Shown here: positions 43,677-52,784 of the stretch, one piece after another | Layout of the letters: each line of letters begins with the position of its first letter | How positions within the stretch are numbered: the stretch's first letter is position 1 | Notes under the pieces: model-generated | What the model saw: the letters and a program-made list of their open reading frames with translations, nothing else | The model's database searches: none | Told to the model about the DNA's origin: nothing | Program-made: the position numbers and the translations under genes | Source of the DNA: Caulobacter sp. 32-67-35 | GTDB taxonomy: Bacteria > Pseudomonadota > Alphaproteobacteria > Caulobacterales > Caulobacteraceae | Direction of reading: 5' to 3' | Assembly: GCA_002280875.1 (NCBI GenBank) | Contig: NCEV01000011.1 | Coordinates: 1 to 64,000, forward strand | Length of the DNA stretch: 64,000 bases

Positions 43677-44453
43677 CTAGTCGGCGTAGCCGGGCGACTC
43701 CCGGTCTAGCTGCCGCAGGCAGCCGCCCCAGGCCAGGCCCGCGATCATGCCCAGCCCGCCGCCCGTCTGGCTGCGAACCTCGGCCTGAGCGTGCTCGGGC
43801 GCCATCATCACATTGTCGCGCCCCGCCGAGAGGGCCATCACCTGCTGCTTGCACGCGCGCTCCAGGAAGAACATCCCCATCCAGCACTCGGCCGCGGTCG
43901 ATCCCACCGACAAGGTCCCGTGGTTTCGAAGCATCATCAGCTTCTTGTCGCCAAGATCGGCCACCAGCCGTTCCCGCTCGTCAAGATTGAGCGCAATGCC
44001 TTCATAGTCGTGATAGGCGAGTTGTGGCAAGACGATTAGCGCTTGCTGCGCCAGCGGCATCAAACCTTCACGGTGCGTTGAGACGGCGACGCCCTGGTCA
44101 GTGTGCAGGTGCATCACGAAGTGCGCGTCTTCCCGCGCCGCGTGGACCGCCGAGTGGATCGTGAAACCCGCCGGATTGATGAAGTAGGGCGTCTTGTCGA
44201 TCACGTTGCCGTCAAGGTCGACCTTGACCAGGTCAGAGGCGGTCATCTCGCCAAAGAAACGGCCGTAGGGGTTGATCAGGAAATGGTGCTCGGGCCCGGG
44301 AATCCGGGCCGAGATGTGGGTGAAGATCATGTCGTCCCAGCCATGAACGGCGACCAGGCGATACAGGGCGGCCAGGTCGACCCGCGCCTGCCACTCGGCA
44401 TCGCTGACCTTGCCCCTGAGAGACGTACTGATGGACGTGGCTCCGTCGGCCAT
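43677..44453 (-). CDS. Class II aldolase/adducin family protein
   Basis: Protein of 258 residues. The metal-binding HLHTDQG near residue 108 and MMLRNHGTLSVG near 168 give the histidines of the class II aldolase fold. HGWDDMIFTHISARIPG and INPYGRFFGEMTASDLV complete the signature. Relatives include fuculose-phosphate aldolase and many uncharacterised decarboxylases or aldolases; the substrate is not clear. The ATG at 44453 follows GGAGG; a longer frame from 44537 is not protein-like. A strong terminator follows at 43621. Confidence 0.88.
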   Translation of the reverse strand: MADGATSISTSLRGKVSDAEWQARVDLAALYRLVAVHGWDDMIFTHISARIPGPEHHFLINPYGRFFGEMTASDLVKVDLDGNVIDKTPYFINPAGFTIHSAVHAAREDAHFVMHLHTDQGVAVSTHREGLMPLAQQALIVLPQLAYHDYEGIALNLDERERLVADLGDKKLMMLRNHGTLSVGSTAAECWMGMFFLERACKQQVMALSAGRDNVMMAPEHAQAEVRSQTGGGLGMIAGLAWGGCLRQLDRESPGYAD

Positions 44454-44694
44454 GGGAGGCCTCCCTAAGTTATCATTGTTGAGTTTAGCGTCGCGCCAGG
44501 TGCGATGGCCGTCAAGTCGCGTCTTCGCGACCCACACGTCTGGCCAGCGCCCTCAATACCCGTTGCGAAGACACGCGGCGGCGAACTTCAATCTTGCGTC
44601 GGCGGCCTTGTTGCCATTGAAGCACCATAAGGGCGTCATCCGCGCCCCGGTCCCACCATCGTGGTCATGCCGGTCGTCAATGTGGTCCTGATGA

Positions 44695-45720
44695 ATGTCC
44701 ACGCCTTCGGGGTCTAGCTCACCCAGCCTGGCGCGCTCGACGGCTTCGCGGTTCGCCAGGATCGCGCTGGGCCATGTCGCGCGCGAGTATCCCAACAAGC
44801 TGGACCACGTGATGGCCGGCGACGCCGACGCCCGCACGCCTCGCGACCTGCATCCCATCTTCTTCGGCAGCTTCGATTGGCACTCCTGCGTCCACGGCTA
44901 CTGGTTGCTGGCGACCCTGCTGCGCATCCGGCCCGATATGGCCGAGGCCGAAACGATCATCGCCCTGTTCGACGAGGCCTTCACAGACGCCAAGGTCGCC
45001 GGCGAGGTCGACTATCTGGCCCGTCCTGAGAGCCGGGGGTTCGAACGTCCCTATGGCTGGGCCTGGGACCTGATGCTGCAAGCCGAGTTGCTGCGCCACC
45101 GGGATCGCCCCTGGGCGGCGCGGCACGCCCCCCTCGCCCGCGCCTTTGTCGAACGGTTCGAGGCCTTCCTGCCGCTGGCCGATTATCCGGTCCGCGCGGG
45201 CGTCCACACCAACACCGCCTTCGCCCTGGTGCTGGCCTCGGAATATGCCGACATGACCGGCAACGCCGTGTTCCGCCAGCTTCTCACCACCAAAGCGCTC
45301 CTCTGGTACGGCCAGGACGCAGCCTGCCAGGCCTGGGAGCCCTCCGGCGACGACTTTCTGTCCCCTGCCCTGATCGAGGCCGAGGCCATGCGCCGGCTGA
45401 CCCCGCGACAGACGTTCGAGATCTGGTTCGTTCGCTTCCTGCCTGACCTTGCCAGCAAGCAGCCAGCGACCCTGTTCACCCCCGCCCGCGTCAGTGATCG
45501 CACCGACGGCAAGATCGCTCACCTGGACGGCCTGAACCTGTCTCGCGCCTGGTGCTGGCGCACTCTGGCCAGCGCCCTGCCGGAGCTGGATCCGGCCAAG
45601 CCCCTGGCCGTCAACGCCGCCATGGCGCATCTGACCGCCGCCGTGCCGCACATATCGAGCGACTACATGGGCGAGCACTGGCTGGCGACCTTCGCCCTGC
45701 TGGCCCTGACAAACGACTAG
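44695..45720 (+). CDS. DUF2891 domain-containing protein
   Basis: Protein of 341 residues. FARIALGHVAREYPNKLDHV, FGSFDWHSCVHGYWLLATLL and RPYGWAWDLMLQAEL are typical of DUF2891, an alpha-helical family reminiscent of alpha/alpha-barrel sugar-active enzymes. The His/Trp/Asp pattern (WHSCVHG) might form an active site, but function is unknown. There is no signal peptide, so it is probably cytoplasmic. No clear ribosome site precedes the ATG at 44695, and the first 15 residues are low-complexity, so the true start could differ. It converges on smpB. Confidence 0.82.
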   Translation: MSTPSGSSSPSLARSTASRFARIALGHVAREYPNKLDHVMAGDADARTPRDLHPIFFGSFDWHSCVHGYWLLATLLRIRPDMAEAETIIALFDEAFTDAKVAGEVDYLARPESRGFERPYGWAWDLMLQAELLRHRDRPWAARHAPLARAFVERFEAFLPLADYPVRAGVHTNTAFALVLASEYADMTGNAVFRQLLTTKALLWYGQDAACQAWEPSGDDFLSPALIEAEAMRRLTPRQTFEIWFVRFLPDLASKQPATLFTPARVSDRTDGKIAHLDGLNLSRAWCWRTLASALPELDPAKPLAVNAAMAHLTAAVPHISSDYMGEHWLATFALLALTND

Positions 45721-45734
45721 GCCGAAGGAGGGCT

Positions 45735-46193
45735 TTAGTCCCCCCGGTCGCCCTTCATCAGGCGGGCCTTGTCGCGCTGCCAGTCGCGGGCGGCCTCGGT
45801 TTCGCGCTTGTCATGGTTCTTCTTGCCCTTGGCCAGGCCGATCTCCAGCTTGGCCAGGCCTTTCTCGTTCCAATAGAGCTTCAGCGGAATGAGCGTGCGG
45901 CCGTCGCGCTGCACGGCGCCGATCAGCTTCTCGATCTGCTTCTTGTGCAGCAGCAGCGTCCGGTGCCGGCGCGGCTCGTGATTGAAGCGGTTGGCATGGC
46001 CATAGGGCGGGATGTCGGCGTTGATCAGCTTGATCTGACGACCTTCGACCGACGCATAGGACTCGGCGATATTGGCGCGACCGACGCGGAGGCTCTTCAC
46101 CTCGGTGCCGGTCAGCATGATGCCGGCCTCGAAGGTTTCCTCGATGAAGTAGTCGTACCGCGCGCGCCGGTTCTCCGCGATCGGCTTGGTCAT
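45735..46193 (-). CDS. smpB: SsrA-binding protein SmpB
   Basis: Protein of 152 residues. [41 protein letters not shown] and the lysine-rich tail ([20 protein letters not shown]) are the SmpB signature. It delivers tmRNA to stalled ribosomes for trans-translation, which in Caulobacter also influences cell-cycle progression. The ATG overlaps the dapA stop by one base, so the pair is co-transcribed, an arrangement I recall in related genomes. A 31-residue upstream extension overlaps dapA and was excluded. Confidence 0.96.
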   Translation of the reverse strand: MTKPIAENRRARYDYFIEETFEAGIMLTGTEVKSLRVGRANIAESYASVEGRQIKLINADIPPYGHANRFNHEPRRHRTLLLHKKQIEKLIGAVQRDGRTLIPLKLYWNEKGLAKLEIGLAKGKKNHDKRETEAARDWQRDKARLMKGDRGD

Positions 46194-47077
46194 CAGACCA
46201 GACCCGCCTCGCGCATGGCCTCCAGGATCGCCGGCTTCACGGCGTCGTTGCAGGGCGCGATCGGCAGACGCACGTCCGGCTGGCACAGGCCCAGATGGGC
46301 CATGGCGAACTTGGTCGGGGCCGGCGAGGAGTCAAGGAACAGGGCCCGATGCAGCTTGATCAGGCGGTCCTGGCCATAGAGCGCGGTTTCCCAGGCGCCT
46401 TGCATGCAGGCGTTGATGAAGGCCGAGCAGGCCTCGGGGGCGACGTTGGCGGTCACCGAGATCACGCCATGGCCGCCATGGGCCATGTAGCCCAGCGCCG
46501 AGGGATCATCGCCCGAAAGCATCACCCAGTCGGGACCGCACAGGACGCGCTGCATGCTGGCGCGGGCCAGATCACCGGTGGCGTCCTTGACGCCAATGAT
46601 ATTGGGCAGCTTGGAGAGGCGCGCCAGGGTCTCGTTGGCGATGTCGACGCTGGCCCGGCTGGGGACGTTATAGACCAGAACCGGCAACTGGACGGCGTCG
46701 TTGATCGCCTCATAATGCCGGTACAGGCCTTCCTGGCTCGGACGATTATAATAGGGCGTCACCACCAGCGCGGCGTCGGCGCCGACCGCCTTGGCATGCT
46801 GGGCCAGCTCGATGGCTTCGTCAGTCGAGTTTGAACCTGCGCCGGCGATCACAGGCACCCGCCCCTTGACTGTCTGAACGCACAGCTCGACCACGCGCTT
46901 GTGCTCGTCGTGGCTCAGGGTCGAGGTTTCGCCGGTGGTGCCGACCGGCACGACACCGTGAACACCGCCCGCGATCTGCCGCTCGACGAGGGCCACAAAG
47001 GCTTCCTCGTCAACGGCGCCGTCGCGAAAGGGCGTAATCAGGGCGGGAATGACGCCCTTGAACGGAGAATGGACCAT
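46193..47077 (-). CDS. dapA: 4-hydroxy-tetrahydrodipicolinate synthase
   Basis: Protein of 294 residues, the standard length. GTTGETSTL (pyruvate site) lies near residue 43, [11 protein letters not shown] carries the catalytic tyrosine near 133, and [11 protein letters not shown] has the Schiff-base lysine near 161. It condenses pyruvate with aspartate semialdehyde, the first step of lysine and diaminopimelate synthesis. The ATG at 47077 fits the family N-terminus [17 protein letters not shown]; the longer frame upstream is not coding. It is divergent from the lytic transglycosylase gene, so both partners of this promoter region serve peptidoglycan. Confidence 0.96.
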   Translation of the reverse strand: MVHSPFKGVIPALITPFRDGAVDEEAFVALVERQIAGGVHGVVPVGTTGETSTLSHDEHKRVVELCVQTVKGRVPVIAGAGSNSTDEAIELAQHAKAVGADAALVVTPYYNRPSQEGLYRHYEAINDAVQLPVLVYNVPSRASVDIANETLARLSKLPNIIGVKDATGDLARASMQRVLCGPDWVMLSGDDPSALGYMAHGGHGVISVTANVAPEACSAFINACMQGAWETALYGQDRLIKLHRALFLDSSPAPTKFAMAHLGLCQPDVRLPIAPCNDAVKPAILEAMREAGLV

Positions 47078-47321
47078 AACTTGCAATTTGCCGTGAGAAA
47101 GGCGCCGCGAAGGTTGCGGCCATACGATCGGGGCGGACAATATGTCCCCGCCCCGCCGTTCCGCAACGGGCGCGTCGGAGCAGGCAGCGGTTTGATGGGC
47201 CAAGCCCCGAGGGTCAAGCCCTTGAGGCCTTAGAAAAACCGTTCCTTAGGTGTCTCGGGGCCTGATGGATCGCATGGGCGGCTGTCGGCTCGATTCGGCA
47301 GTGCGTTGAGGAGAGTGGGTT

Positions 47322-49424
47322 TTGGCTTCAGTGTTGCGTCGGATCATGTTCGGAAGCGCCGGCCTGGTGCTGCTTGGCAGCGTCGCGGGCGCCCAGACGT
47401 CTGGGCCTGTTCCCTACCAACCCTCGTCGACCCCATCCCTGGTGACGACTCCGCCGACCGCGATCCCTGGAACCGTCTCCGACGTCGAAGCCGAAAATCT
47501 GCGTATGGCGCTCGCCGCCGCCAAGAGCGGCGATGTCTCCCGCGCCCGCATGGCGATGAGCAGCCTGCAGGATCCCGTCGCCCGCAAGATCGCCCTTTGG
47601 GCTCTGGTCGACAGCTCGGCCGAGGCGATGAGCTTTTTTGAACTCGACTCGGCGCGTCGCGACCTGGCGGGCTGGCCCCGCGCCGCCCGTCGCGAGAGCG
47701 CCGCCGAAAAGCAGCTTTCCGTCTCCGGCCTCAGCCCCGCCCAGACCATCGCCTGGTTCGGCGGCGGCCAGCCCGCGACCGCCGAAGGGGCCATGGCCCT
47801 CGCATCGGCCTATCAGGCCAGCGGCCGTAACCAGGACGCCGTCGACCTGATCCGCCGCACTTGGCGGGATGAAATCTTCGAGGCCGACGCCCAGCGCAGC
47901 ATGGCGGCGCGATTTGGTGCGATGTTGACCGCCGATGACTATGCCCGTCGCGCCGACATCCTGCTCTATGGACAACAGGGCCCAGCGACGCGCGAGCTTG
48001 TCGCGCTGCTGCCGGCCGACCAGCAAGCTGCGGCGCGCGCCCGTATCGCCTTCCGCCAGAACGCCAGCAACGCCACGGCGCTGTTCGACAGTCTCAGCGC
48101 CAGCGACCAGGCGTCGCCCGGCGTCGTGTTTGAACGCGCCGCCTATCTGCGCCGTCGCGGTCTGGACAGCTTCGCCCTGCAGATGGTCCGCAACTTTCCC
48201 TCGCCCCCGACCGAGGAAGCCGCCGCCGGGATCTGGAGAGAACGCCGCGCGCTGGTCGGCTCGGCCCTCAGGTCGGGTGACAGCCAGGGCGCCTATGCGG
48301 CCGCCGCCAATACCGGGCTGCGTGTGGGCGCGGACGCCGCCGAGGCCGAGTTCTACGCCGGCTGGATCGCGCTGGCCCGCCTCAAGCAACCCGACGCGGC
48401 GGCGCGCCACTTCGCCGCCATCGCCGCGATCGGCGCCTCGCCGATCACCAAGGGCCGCGCCCTGTATTGGCAGGGCCGCGCGGCCGAGGCCCAGGGCGAC
48501 CCCATCGCGGCCCAGGCCTTCTATGCCGAAGGCGCCCGTCACATCACCACCTTCTATGGCCAGCTGGCCGCCGAGAAGGCTGGCATGACAGAGCTGAAGC
48601 TCGACCGGGACCCCGTCATCACCCAGGCCGACCGCGCGCGTTTCCATGGCCGGGAACTGGTGCGCGCCGCGCGGATGCTGGCCGATATCGGGGCCAGGGA
48701 TCAGTTTCGCTCGCTGGTGCTGTTCATCGACGACAACCTCCCCAACGCCGAAGAGACGGCGCTGCTGGTCGATTTCGCACGCGGCTATGGCGACCAGGAT
48801 CTGGCGATGCGGGCCGTTCGCACGGCGGCCCAGCGCGGCTTTATCCTGCCCGAGCGGGGCTACCCGCTTCTGGACCACCACTTCACGCCGGGCCCCGGCG
48901 CCGCTGAAACGGCCTTCGTCTATTCGATCTCCCGGCAGGAGAGCAATTTCGACCCTAACGCCCGCTCGGGCGTCGGCGCACGCGGCATGATGCAGCTGAT
49001 GCCGCCCACCGCCGCCATCGTGGCCCGCCAGTTGGGCGAGCGCCACTCGGTCGACCGCCTGGCGGACGCCTCCTACAACATGAGGCTGGGCTCGACCTAT
49101 CTGGGCGACATGGTCAGCACGTTCAGCGGCTCCTACATCATGGCCGCCGCGGCCTATAATGCTGGCCCCGGCCGGCCCGCCCAATGGGCCACTCTGTGCG
49201 GCGACCCGCGCGGCGCGGCGACGGACCCGCTGGACTTCATCGAATGCATCCCGTTCTCCGAGACCCGTAACTACGTCATGCGGACCCTGGAGACGACCAT
49301 GGTCTACCGCGCGCGCCTCAACGGCGGGAGCACGCCCCTGACCCTGTCGCAGGAACTGAAGCGTGGCGGCTATGTCTATACGCCGTCGGTGGCCCAGGCC
49401 TATCAGCCTCAGACCCAGCCTTGA
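47322..49424 (+). CDS. Soluble lytic murein transglycosylase (SLT domain)
   Basis: Protein of 700 residues. A signal peptide (residues 1-25) ends around SVAGAQT. A long alpha-helical superhelical region (about 50-510) precedes the C-terminal lysozyme-like SLT domain. That domain has the catalytic glutamate in SISRQESNFDPNARSG near residue 540, then GARGMMQLMPPTA and AAAAYNAGPGRPAQW. It cleaves glycan strands between MurNAc and GlcNAc in the periplasm, as Slt70 does. The TTG start at 47322 has GAGGAGAG upstream; an ATG at 47346 is an alternative. It stands alone between dapA and the ABC importer. Confidence 0.92.
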   Translation: MASVLRRIMFGSAGLVLLGSVAGAQTSGPVPYQPSSTPSLVTTPPTAIPGTVSDVEAENLRMALAAAKSGDVSRARMAMSSLQDPVARKIALWALVDSSAEAMSFFELDSARRDLAGWPRAARRESAAEKQLSVSGLSPAQTIAWFGGGQPATAEGAMALASAYQASGRNQDAVDLIRRTWRDEIFEADAQRSMAARFGAMLTADDYARRADILLYGQQGPATRELVALLPADQQAAARARIAFRQNASNATALFDSLSASDQASPGVVFERAAYLRRRGLDSFALQMVRNFPSPPTEEAAAGIWRERRALVGSALRSGDSQGAYAAAANTGLRVGADAAEAEFYAGWIALARLKQPDAAARHFAAIAAIGASPITKGRALYWQGRAAEAQGDPIAAQAFYAEGARHITTFYGQLAAEKAGMTELKLDRDPVITQADRARFHGRELVRAARMLADIGARDQFRSLVLFIDDNLPNAEETALLVDFARGYGDQDLAMRAVRTAAQRGFILPERGYPLLDHHFTPGPGAAETAFVYSISRQESNFDPNARSGVGARGMMQLMPPTAAIVARQLGERHSVDRLADASYNMRLGSTYLGDMVSTFSGSYIMAAAAYNAGPGRPAQWATLCGDPRGAATDPLDFIECIPFSETRNYVMRTLETTMVYRARLNGGSTPLTLSQELKRGGYVYTPSVAQAYQPQTQP

Positions 49425-49425
49425 C

Positions 49426-50181
49426 CTAGAGCCGGCGGGCGGCGAGCACGGGTCCCGCCGGCGTTTCGACCAAGGCGCCGTCCAGCTTGAACACGCGCGC
49501 CAGGACCTCGGGGGACAAGGCCGCGATCGGCGCGCCCTCCGATACGATCCGTCCGCCCTCGATAACCAGCAGGCGGTCGCAACAGCGGGCCGCCAGGCTG
49601 AGGTCGTGCAGGGTGACCACCACCCCCGCGCCCGACTCGGCTTCCTTACGGAGCAGATCGAGGGTCAGCAGTTGGGCGTCCGGGTCCAGGCCCGCGATGG
49701 GCTCGTCCGCCACCAGCAACGGCGCGCGCGTGGTGAGCAGTCTGGCCAGCAGAACCCTCGCCCGCTCGCCACCCGACATCTCCAGAACGCGACGCGTGGC
49801 CAGATCGCCCGCGCCGACCCGCGCCAGGCGCTCGCGCGCCACGGCCAGGGCATCAGCCTCCGGCAGATCAACAGCCCCCAGGCTGGCGACCTGCTCGGCA
49901 GGCAGGTTCCAGGCCAGTCGGCGATCCTGAGGCAGATAGCCCACGCGCGCCGCGCGCGCCTGGACGGTCAGGGTCTCAAGCCGTCGGTCGCCCAGCCAGA
50001 CTTCGCCAGCGGTCCTGGGCAGCAGACCCAGACCCGCCCGCAGAAGGCTGGTCTTGCCCGCGCCATTGGGGCCCACCACCCCAACCACCTCGCCGGGGCT
50101 GACCACAAGGCTGGCGGCGTCCAGCACCTGTTTGTCGCCTTGCTGAGCCTTCAGGCCGCTTAGGGTCCAGGCCGCCGTCAC
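49426..50181 (-). CDS. ABC transporter ATP-binding protein (iron-siderophore/cobalamin type)
   Basis: Protein of 251 residues. Walker A reads GPNGAGKTSLLRAG near residue 40, the signature is MSGGERARVLLARLL near 135, Walker B is LLVADEP, and the switch histidine is in VVVTLHDLSLAARC. It powers the FecCD-type permease encoded just upstream; the GTG start overlaps the permease stop (GTGA). It belongs to the FecE/BtuD group. The substrate could be a siderophore, haem or cobalamin; no TonB receptor lies nearby to decide. Confidence 0.9.
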   Translation of the reverse strand: MTAAWTLSGLKAQQGDKQVLDAASLVVSPGEVVGVVGPNGAGKTSLLRAGLGLLPRTAGEVWLGDRRLETLTVQARAARVGYLPQDRRLAWNLPAEQVASLGAVDLPEADALAVARERLARVGAGDLATRRVLEMSGGERARVLLARLLTTRAPLLVADEPIAGLDPDAQLLTLDLLRKEAESGAGVVVTLHDLSLAARCCDRLLVIEGGRIVSEGAPIAALSPEVLARVFKLDGALVETPAGPVLAARRL

Positions 50182-51164
50182 GCCCGCCAGCTCCGCGACG
50201 CCCGCCAGGCCAGCAAGGCGAAGACTGGGGCGCCAAACAGCGCCGTCACCACGCCCAGCTTCAGCTCCTGCTCGGTCGGCGAGAGACGCGCGGCCAAGTC
50301 AGCCAGCACCAGCAGCAGAGCGCCGGCCAGGGCGGAAGGCCACAGGACCTGCCTCGGATCGTCTTTCACCAGCGCCCGCACCATGTGCGGCGCAGCCAGC
50401 CCCACGAAACCGATGACACCGGCCCCAGCCACTGCGGCCCCCGTCAGCAACGCCGCGCCGGCTACGGCATAGACCCGCAGACGCGACATCGGCAGCCCCG
50501 ACATCGCGGCAGCCTCTTCGCCCAGGGTCAGCATGCGCAGCCCTCGGCCGGCCTTGAGGCAAAGCGCTGCGCCAATCGCCATCGGGACCAGGGCCTTGAA
50601 GCTGTCTGTCCAGTCACGATTCTCGACCGATCCCATCAGCCACGCCAGGACCTCGGCGATGGCCACCGGCGATGGCGCCAGATTGAACACCAGAGCCGTC
50701 AGCGCGCCTCCGAAGGCCGAGACGGCGACGCCGAGCAGGATCAGGGCCTCGGGCTCGCGCAGGCGAGCGACAATGGTCACCACGGCCCCGCCCGCTGCCA
50801 GAGCGCCGGCCAGGGCCGCGAGTTCGATGGCTCCAGGCACGGCCGCCAGTCCGCTGGCGATCGCCACTGCAGCGCCCAGACCTGACACCGCCGAGACGCC
50901 CAGTACGCCCGGGTCAGCCAGAGGATTGCGCAGCAGGCCCTGCATCGTTGCGCCAGCAAGACCCAGGGCCGCGCCGACCAGCGCCGCCATGGCCACCCGC
51001 GGCGCCCGGATGGTCCACAGCACTTCGCCTGGCGGTGAGCCTGGGTGTGCAACCGCTTCCATGTACTGGCCGATGACAAATGAGGTTTCGCCCAGCAGCA
51101 CGGCCATGACCGCCGCAAGCACGAGCAGACAAAGCATCCCCAGACACAGACGTAGCGGGCTCAT
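50178..51164 (-). CDS. FecCD-family ABC permease
   Basis: Protein of 328 residues with about nine to ten membrane helices. It has the family blocks RAPRVAMAALVGAALGLAGA, GLLRNPLADPGVLGVSAVSG, WLMGSVENRDW and GVIGFVGLAAPHMVRAL. It forms the membrane channel of an iron-siderophore or vitamin B12 type importer. Both ends overlap neighbouring genes (ATGA with the binding protein, GTGA with the ATPase), so the three proteins are translated from one message at matched levels. Confidence 0.93.
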   Translation of the reverse strand: MSPLRLCLGMLCLLVLAAVMAVLLGETSFVIGQYMEAVAHPGSPPGEVLWTIRAPRVAMAALVGAALGLAGATMQGLLRNPLADPGVLGVSAVSGLGAAVAIASGLAAVPGAIELAALAGALAAGGAVVTIVARLREPEALILLGVAVSAFGGALTALVFNLAPSPVAIAEVLAWLMGSVENRDWTDSFKALVPMAIGAALCLKAGRGLRMLTLGEEAAAMSGLPMSRLRVYAVAGAALLTGAAVAGAGVIGFVGLAAPHMVRALVKDDPRQVLWPSALAGALLLVLADLAARLSPTEQELKLGVVTALFGAPVFALLAWRASRSWRA

Positions 51165-51973
51165 CGCAGGGCCCGCGCCTGGGCCAGCTGCGCGACCCCG
51201 TCAGCTGCAAACCACGCCGGACAGCCTACCACCGCGCCGGGCAAGGCGGCGATCGTGCGATCCCGCGTCACACGGCGCAGCGCCGCGTGGTGCCCAACGC
51301 CCCAGCGGTCGGCGCCCGCGCGTGCCAGGTCAAAGAAGCCCAGCACCAAGGCGCGCGGCGGCGCCATCACAACGCTCTCCAGCGGCACGGGACTGAAGAA
51401 GGGACCGTTGCTGGCGTTGGACAGGCCCGAGGCCCTGAGCATAGCGTCGATCAGGGTGCCGCTTCCCGCCGTATAGCCGCCCGGTGTCAGATAGAGGGCG
51501 GTTTCACCTTTCCAGGCGCCGGCGCCCGCTCTCAATTGGCCGTCCATTCGGGCGATCATCGCCTCGCCCGCCGCCTTCTGGTCCAGCGCTTCGGCCACAC
51601 GACGGACATTGACCCGCACCGCCTCGAAATCGGCGGCGTCTTCGATCCTGACCGTGCGGACGCCGCGTCGATCCAGGGCCTTCACCAGTCGGGCGTCTCC
51701 GCCCCAATGGCGGACCACGACCTGGGGGCCAGCGGCCACCAGGCTTTCCGTCGTCGCGCGGCGTCGCGGGAGCCCAAGCGACGCCTTGCGCATATAGGAA
51801 TCCGGCGCTCCGGCCCGATGAGACAGGCCAACAATTGTCTCGCGCGGCGCCAGGGCCAGGACATACTGATCGGCGCAGGAATCCAGAGACATCACGCGTG
51901 GCCCTGCGGCGACAGCCGGATGGGCAAGGGTCATCGCCGCCGCGAGGGCGCCAATCGCGCGGACGATCATCAT
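51161..51973 (-). CDS. Periplasmic substrate-binding protein (BtuF/FepB-like)
   Basis: Protein of 270 residues. A signal peptide (IVRAIGALAAAMTLAHPAVA) is followed by RVMSLDSCADQYVLALAPRE, ETIVGLSHRA, and ESLVAAGPQVVVRHWG, the layout of the PF01497 binding proteins for siderophores, haem or cobalamin. Two adjacent ATGs (51973 and 51970) are possible starts, without a clear ribosome site. It lies directly after the TetR gene (four bases), so regulator and transporter may share a transcript. The absence of an N-terminal cysteine suggests a soluble protein. Confidence 0.87.
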   Translation of the reverse strand: MMIVRAIGALAAAMTLAHPAVAAGPRVMSLDSCADQYVLALAPRETIVGLSHRAGAPDSYMRKASLGLPRRRATTESLVAAGPQVVVRHWGGDARLVKALDRRGVRTVRIEDAADFEAVRVNVRRVAEALDQKAAGEAMIARMDGQLRAGAGAWKGETALYLTPGGYTAGSGTLIDAMLRASGLSNASNGPFFSPVPLESVVMAPPRALVLGFFDLARAGADRWGVGHHAALRRVTRDRTIAALPGAVVGCPAWFAADGVAQLAQARALR

Positions 51974-51977
51974 CGGA

Positions 51978-52622
51978 TCAGTCTTTGACCAGGCCGTCCA
52001 AGAGGCCATCGAGCATGAGGCTCATCAGGTCGTCGGACGACGACCAGGTTCGGTTTGGCTTGGTGATCAGCAGCGACACCAGACCGTGACACCCTGCCCA
52101 CGCCACTTCTGCAGCGCTCTGCGCCGTGCCTGATTTCAGTCGTCCGGCTGCGGCGATCTCGCGGAAGGGCTCGCTGAAATTCTCGAAGCAGCGATCGCCA
52201 AGCTCCAGCGTGCCTGCCTGCTTTTCCACCGAGATGCTCGCGCCAGAGCCGCAAAACACCAATTCGTAGGTGTTGGGGTTGTCCAGCGCGAAGCGCATGT
52301 ACGCCTCCAGCATCAGCCGAACCTGCGAGACCGGATCGACGGGTCGGGCCGAGATGTCGATATTGAGGTTCAGCAGCCGCTCGATCGCGCCGTCGCTGAT
52401 CTCGAGCAGGATCTGATCCTTGTCGCGGAAGTGCATGTAAAGCGCCGTCGACGAGACCCCGACCGCATCGGCGATCTTGCGGATGGTGGCGCCCGCATAA
52501 CCCTCGGCAATGAAAATTCTTTCGGCGGCCGCGAGGATTTCGCCGCGACGCAAGTGCCCGTCGCCCTTTGGCTTGCGAGCGGACTTGTGCGGCTTCTTCA
52601 AAACAAGCGTCACGGCCTGCAT
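51978..52622 (-). CDS. TetR-family transcriptional regulator
   Basis: Protein of 214 residues. The N-terminal helix-turn-helix reads YAGATIRKIADAVGVSSTAL then YMHFRDKDQILLEI (residues about 42-75). The C-terminal ligand domain contains LMLEAYMRFALDNPNTYELVF, like the WHG-type TetR subgroup. A 14-residue basic N-terminal tail precedes it. It lies at the head of the binding protein/permease/ATPase run and divergent from a GT2 gene. A 29-base inverted repeat in the shared region (52691-52719) is a good candidate operator. The ligand is unknown. Confidence 0.88.
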   Translation of the reverse strand: MQAVTLVLKKPHKSARKPKGDGHLRRGEILAAAERIFIAEGYAGATIRKIADAVGVSSTALYMHFRDKDQILLEISDGAIERLLNLNIDISARPVDPVSQVRLMLEAYMRFALDNPNTYELVFCGSGASISVEKQAGTLELGDRCFENFSEPFREIAAAGRLKSGTAQSAAEVAWAGCHGLVSLLITKPNRTWSSSDDLMSLMLDGLLDGLVKD

Positions 52623-52690
52623 TTCCCCTGCGTTTCCCCGATCTCCGACACTAAACGGGAATCACCCAGCCGTCGCAAGCGACACAACAT

Positions 52691-52722
52691 CAAACCTAAA
52701 ACGCGTGTTTTTATGTTTGACA
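52691..52722. promoter_or_regulatory. Inverted-repeat operator overlapping a -35 box between tetR and the GT2 gene
   Basis: The half-sites CAAACCTAAAAC and TTTTTATGTTTG are reverse complements at 10 of 12 positions around a central CGCGT, spanning 52691-52719. TTGACA at 52717-52722 overlaps its right edge and faces the glycosyltransferase gene. This AT-rich palindrome in a GC-rich genome is a typical TetR-family operator context and could control both divergent units. Confidence 0.65.
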
Positions 52723-52784
52723 CTTATTAGTTGTGTTGATCCTAGTAATCCCGCGAAGATCGAGCGAACCAGCCGGGGGGCATT

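Noticed and set aside
44553..44858. A 101-codon minus-strand frame between the aldolase and DUF2891 genes, with a protein-like last third
   Set aside because: Its first half overlaps the start of the DUF2891 gene, no ribosome site is present, and no family is recognised; evidence is too thin for a gene.
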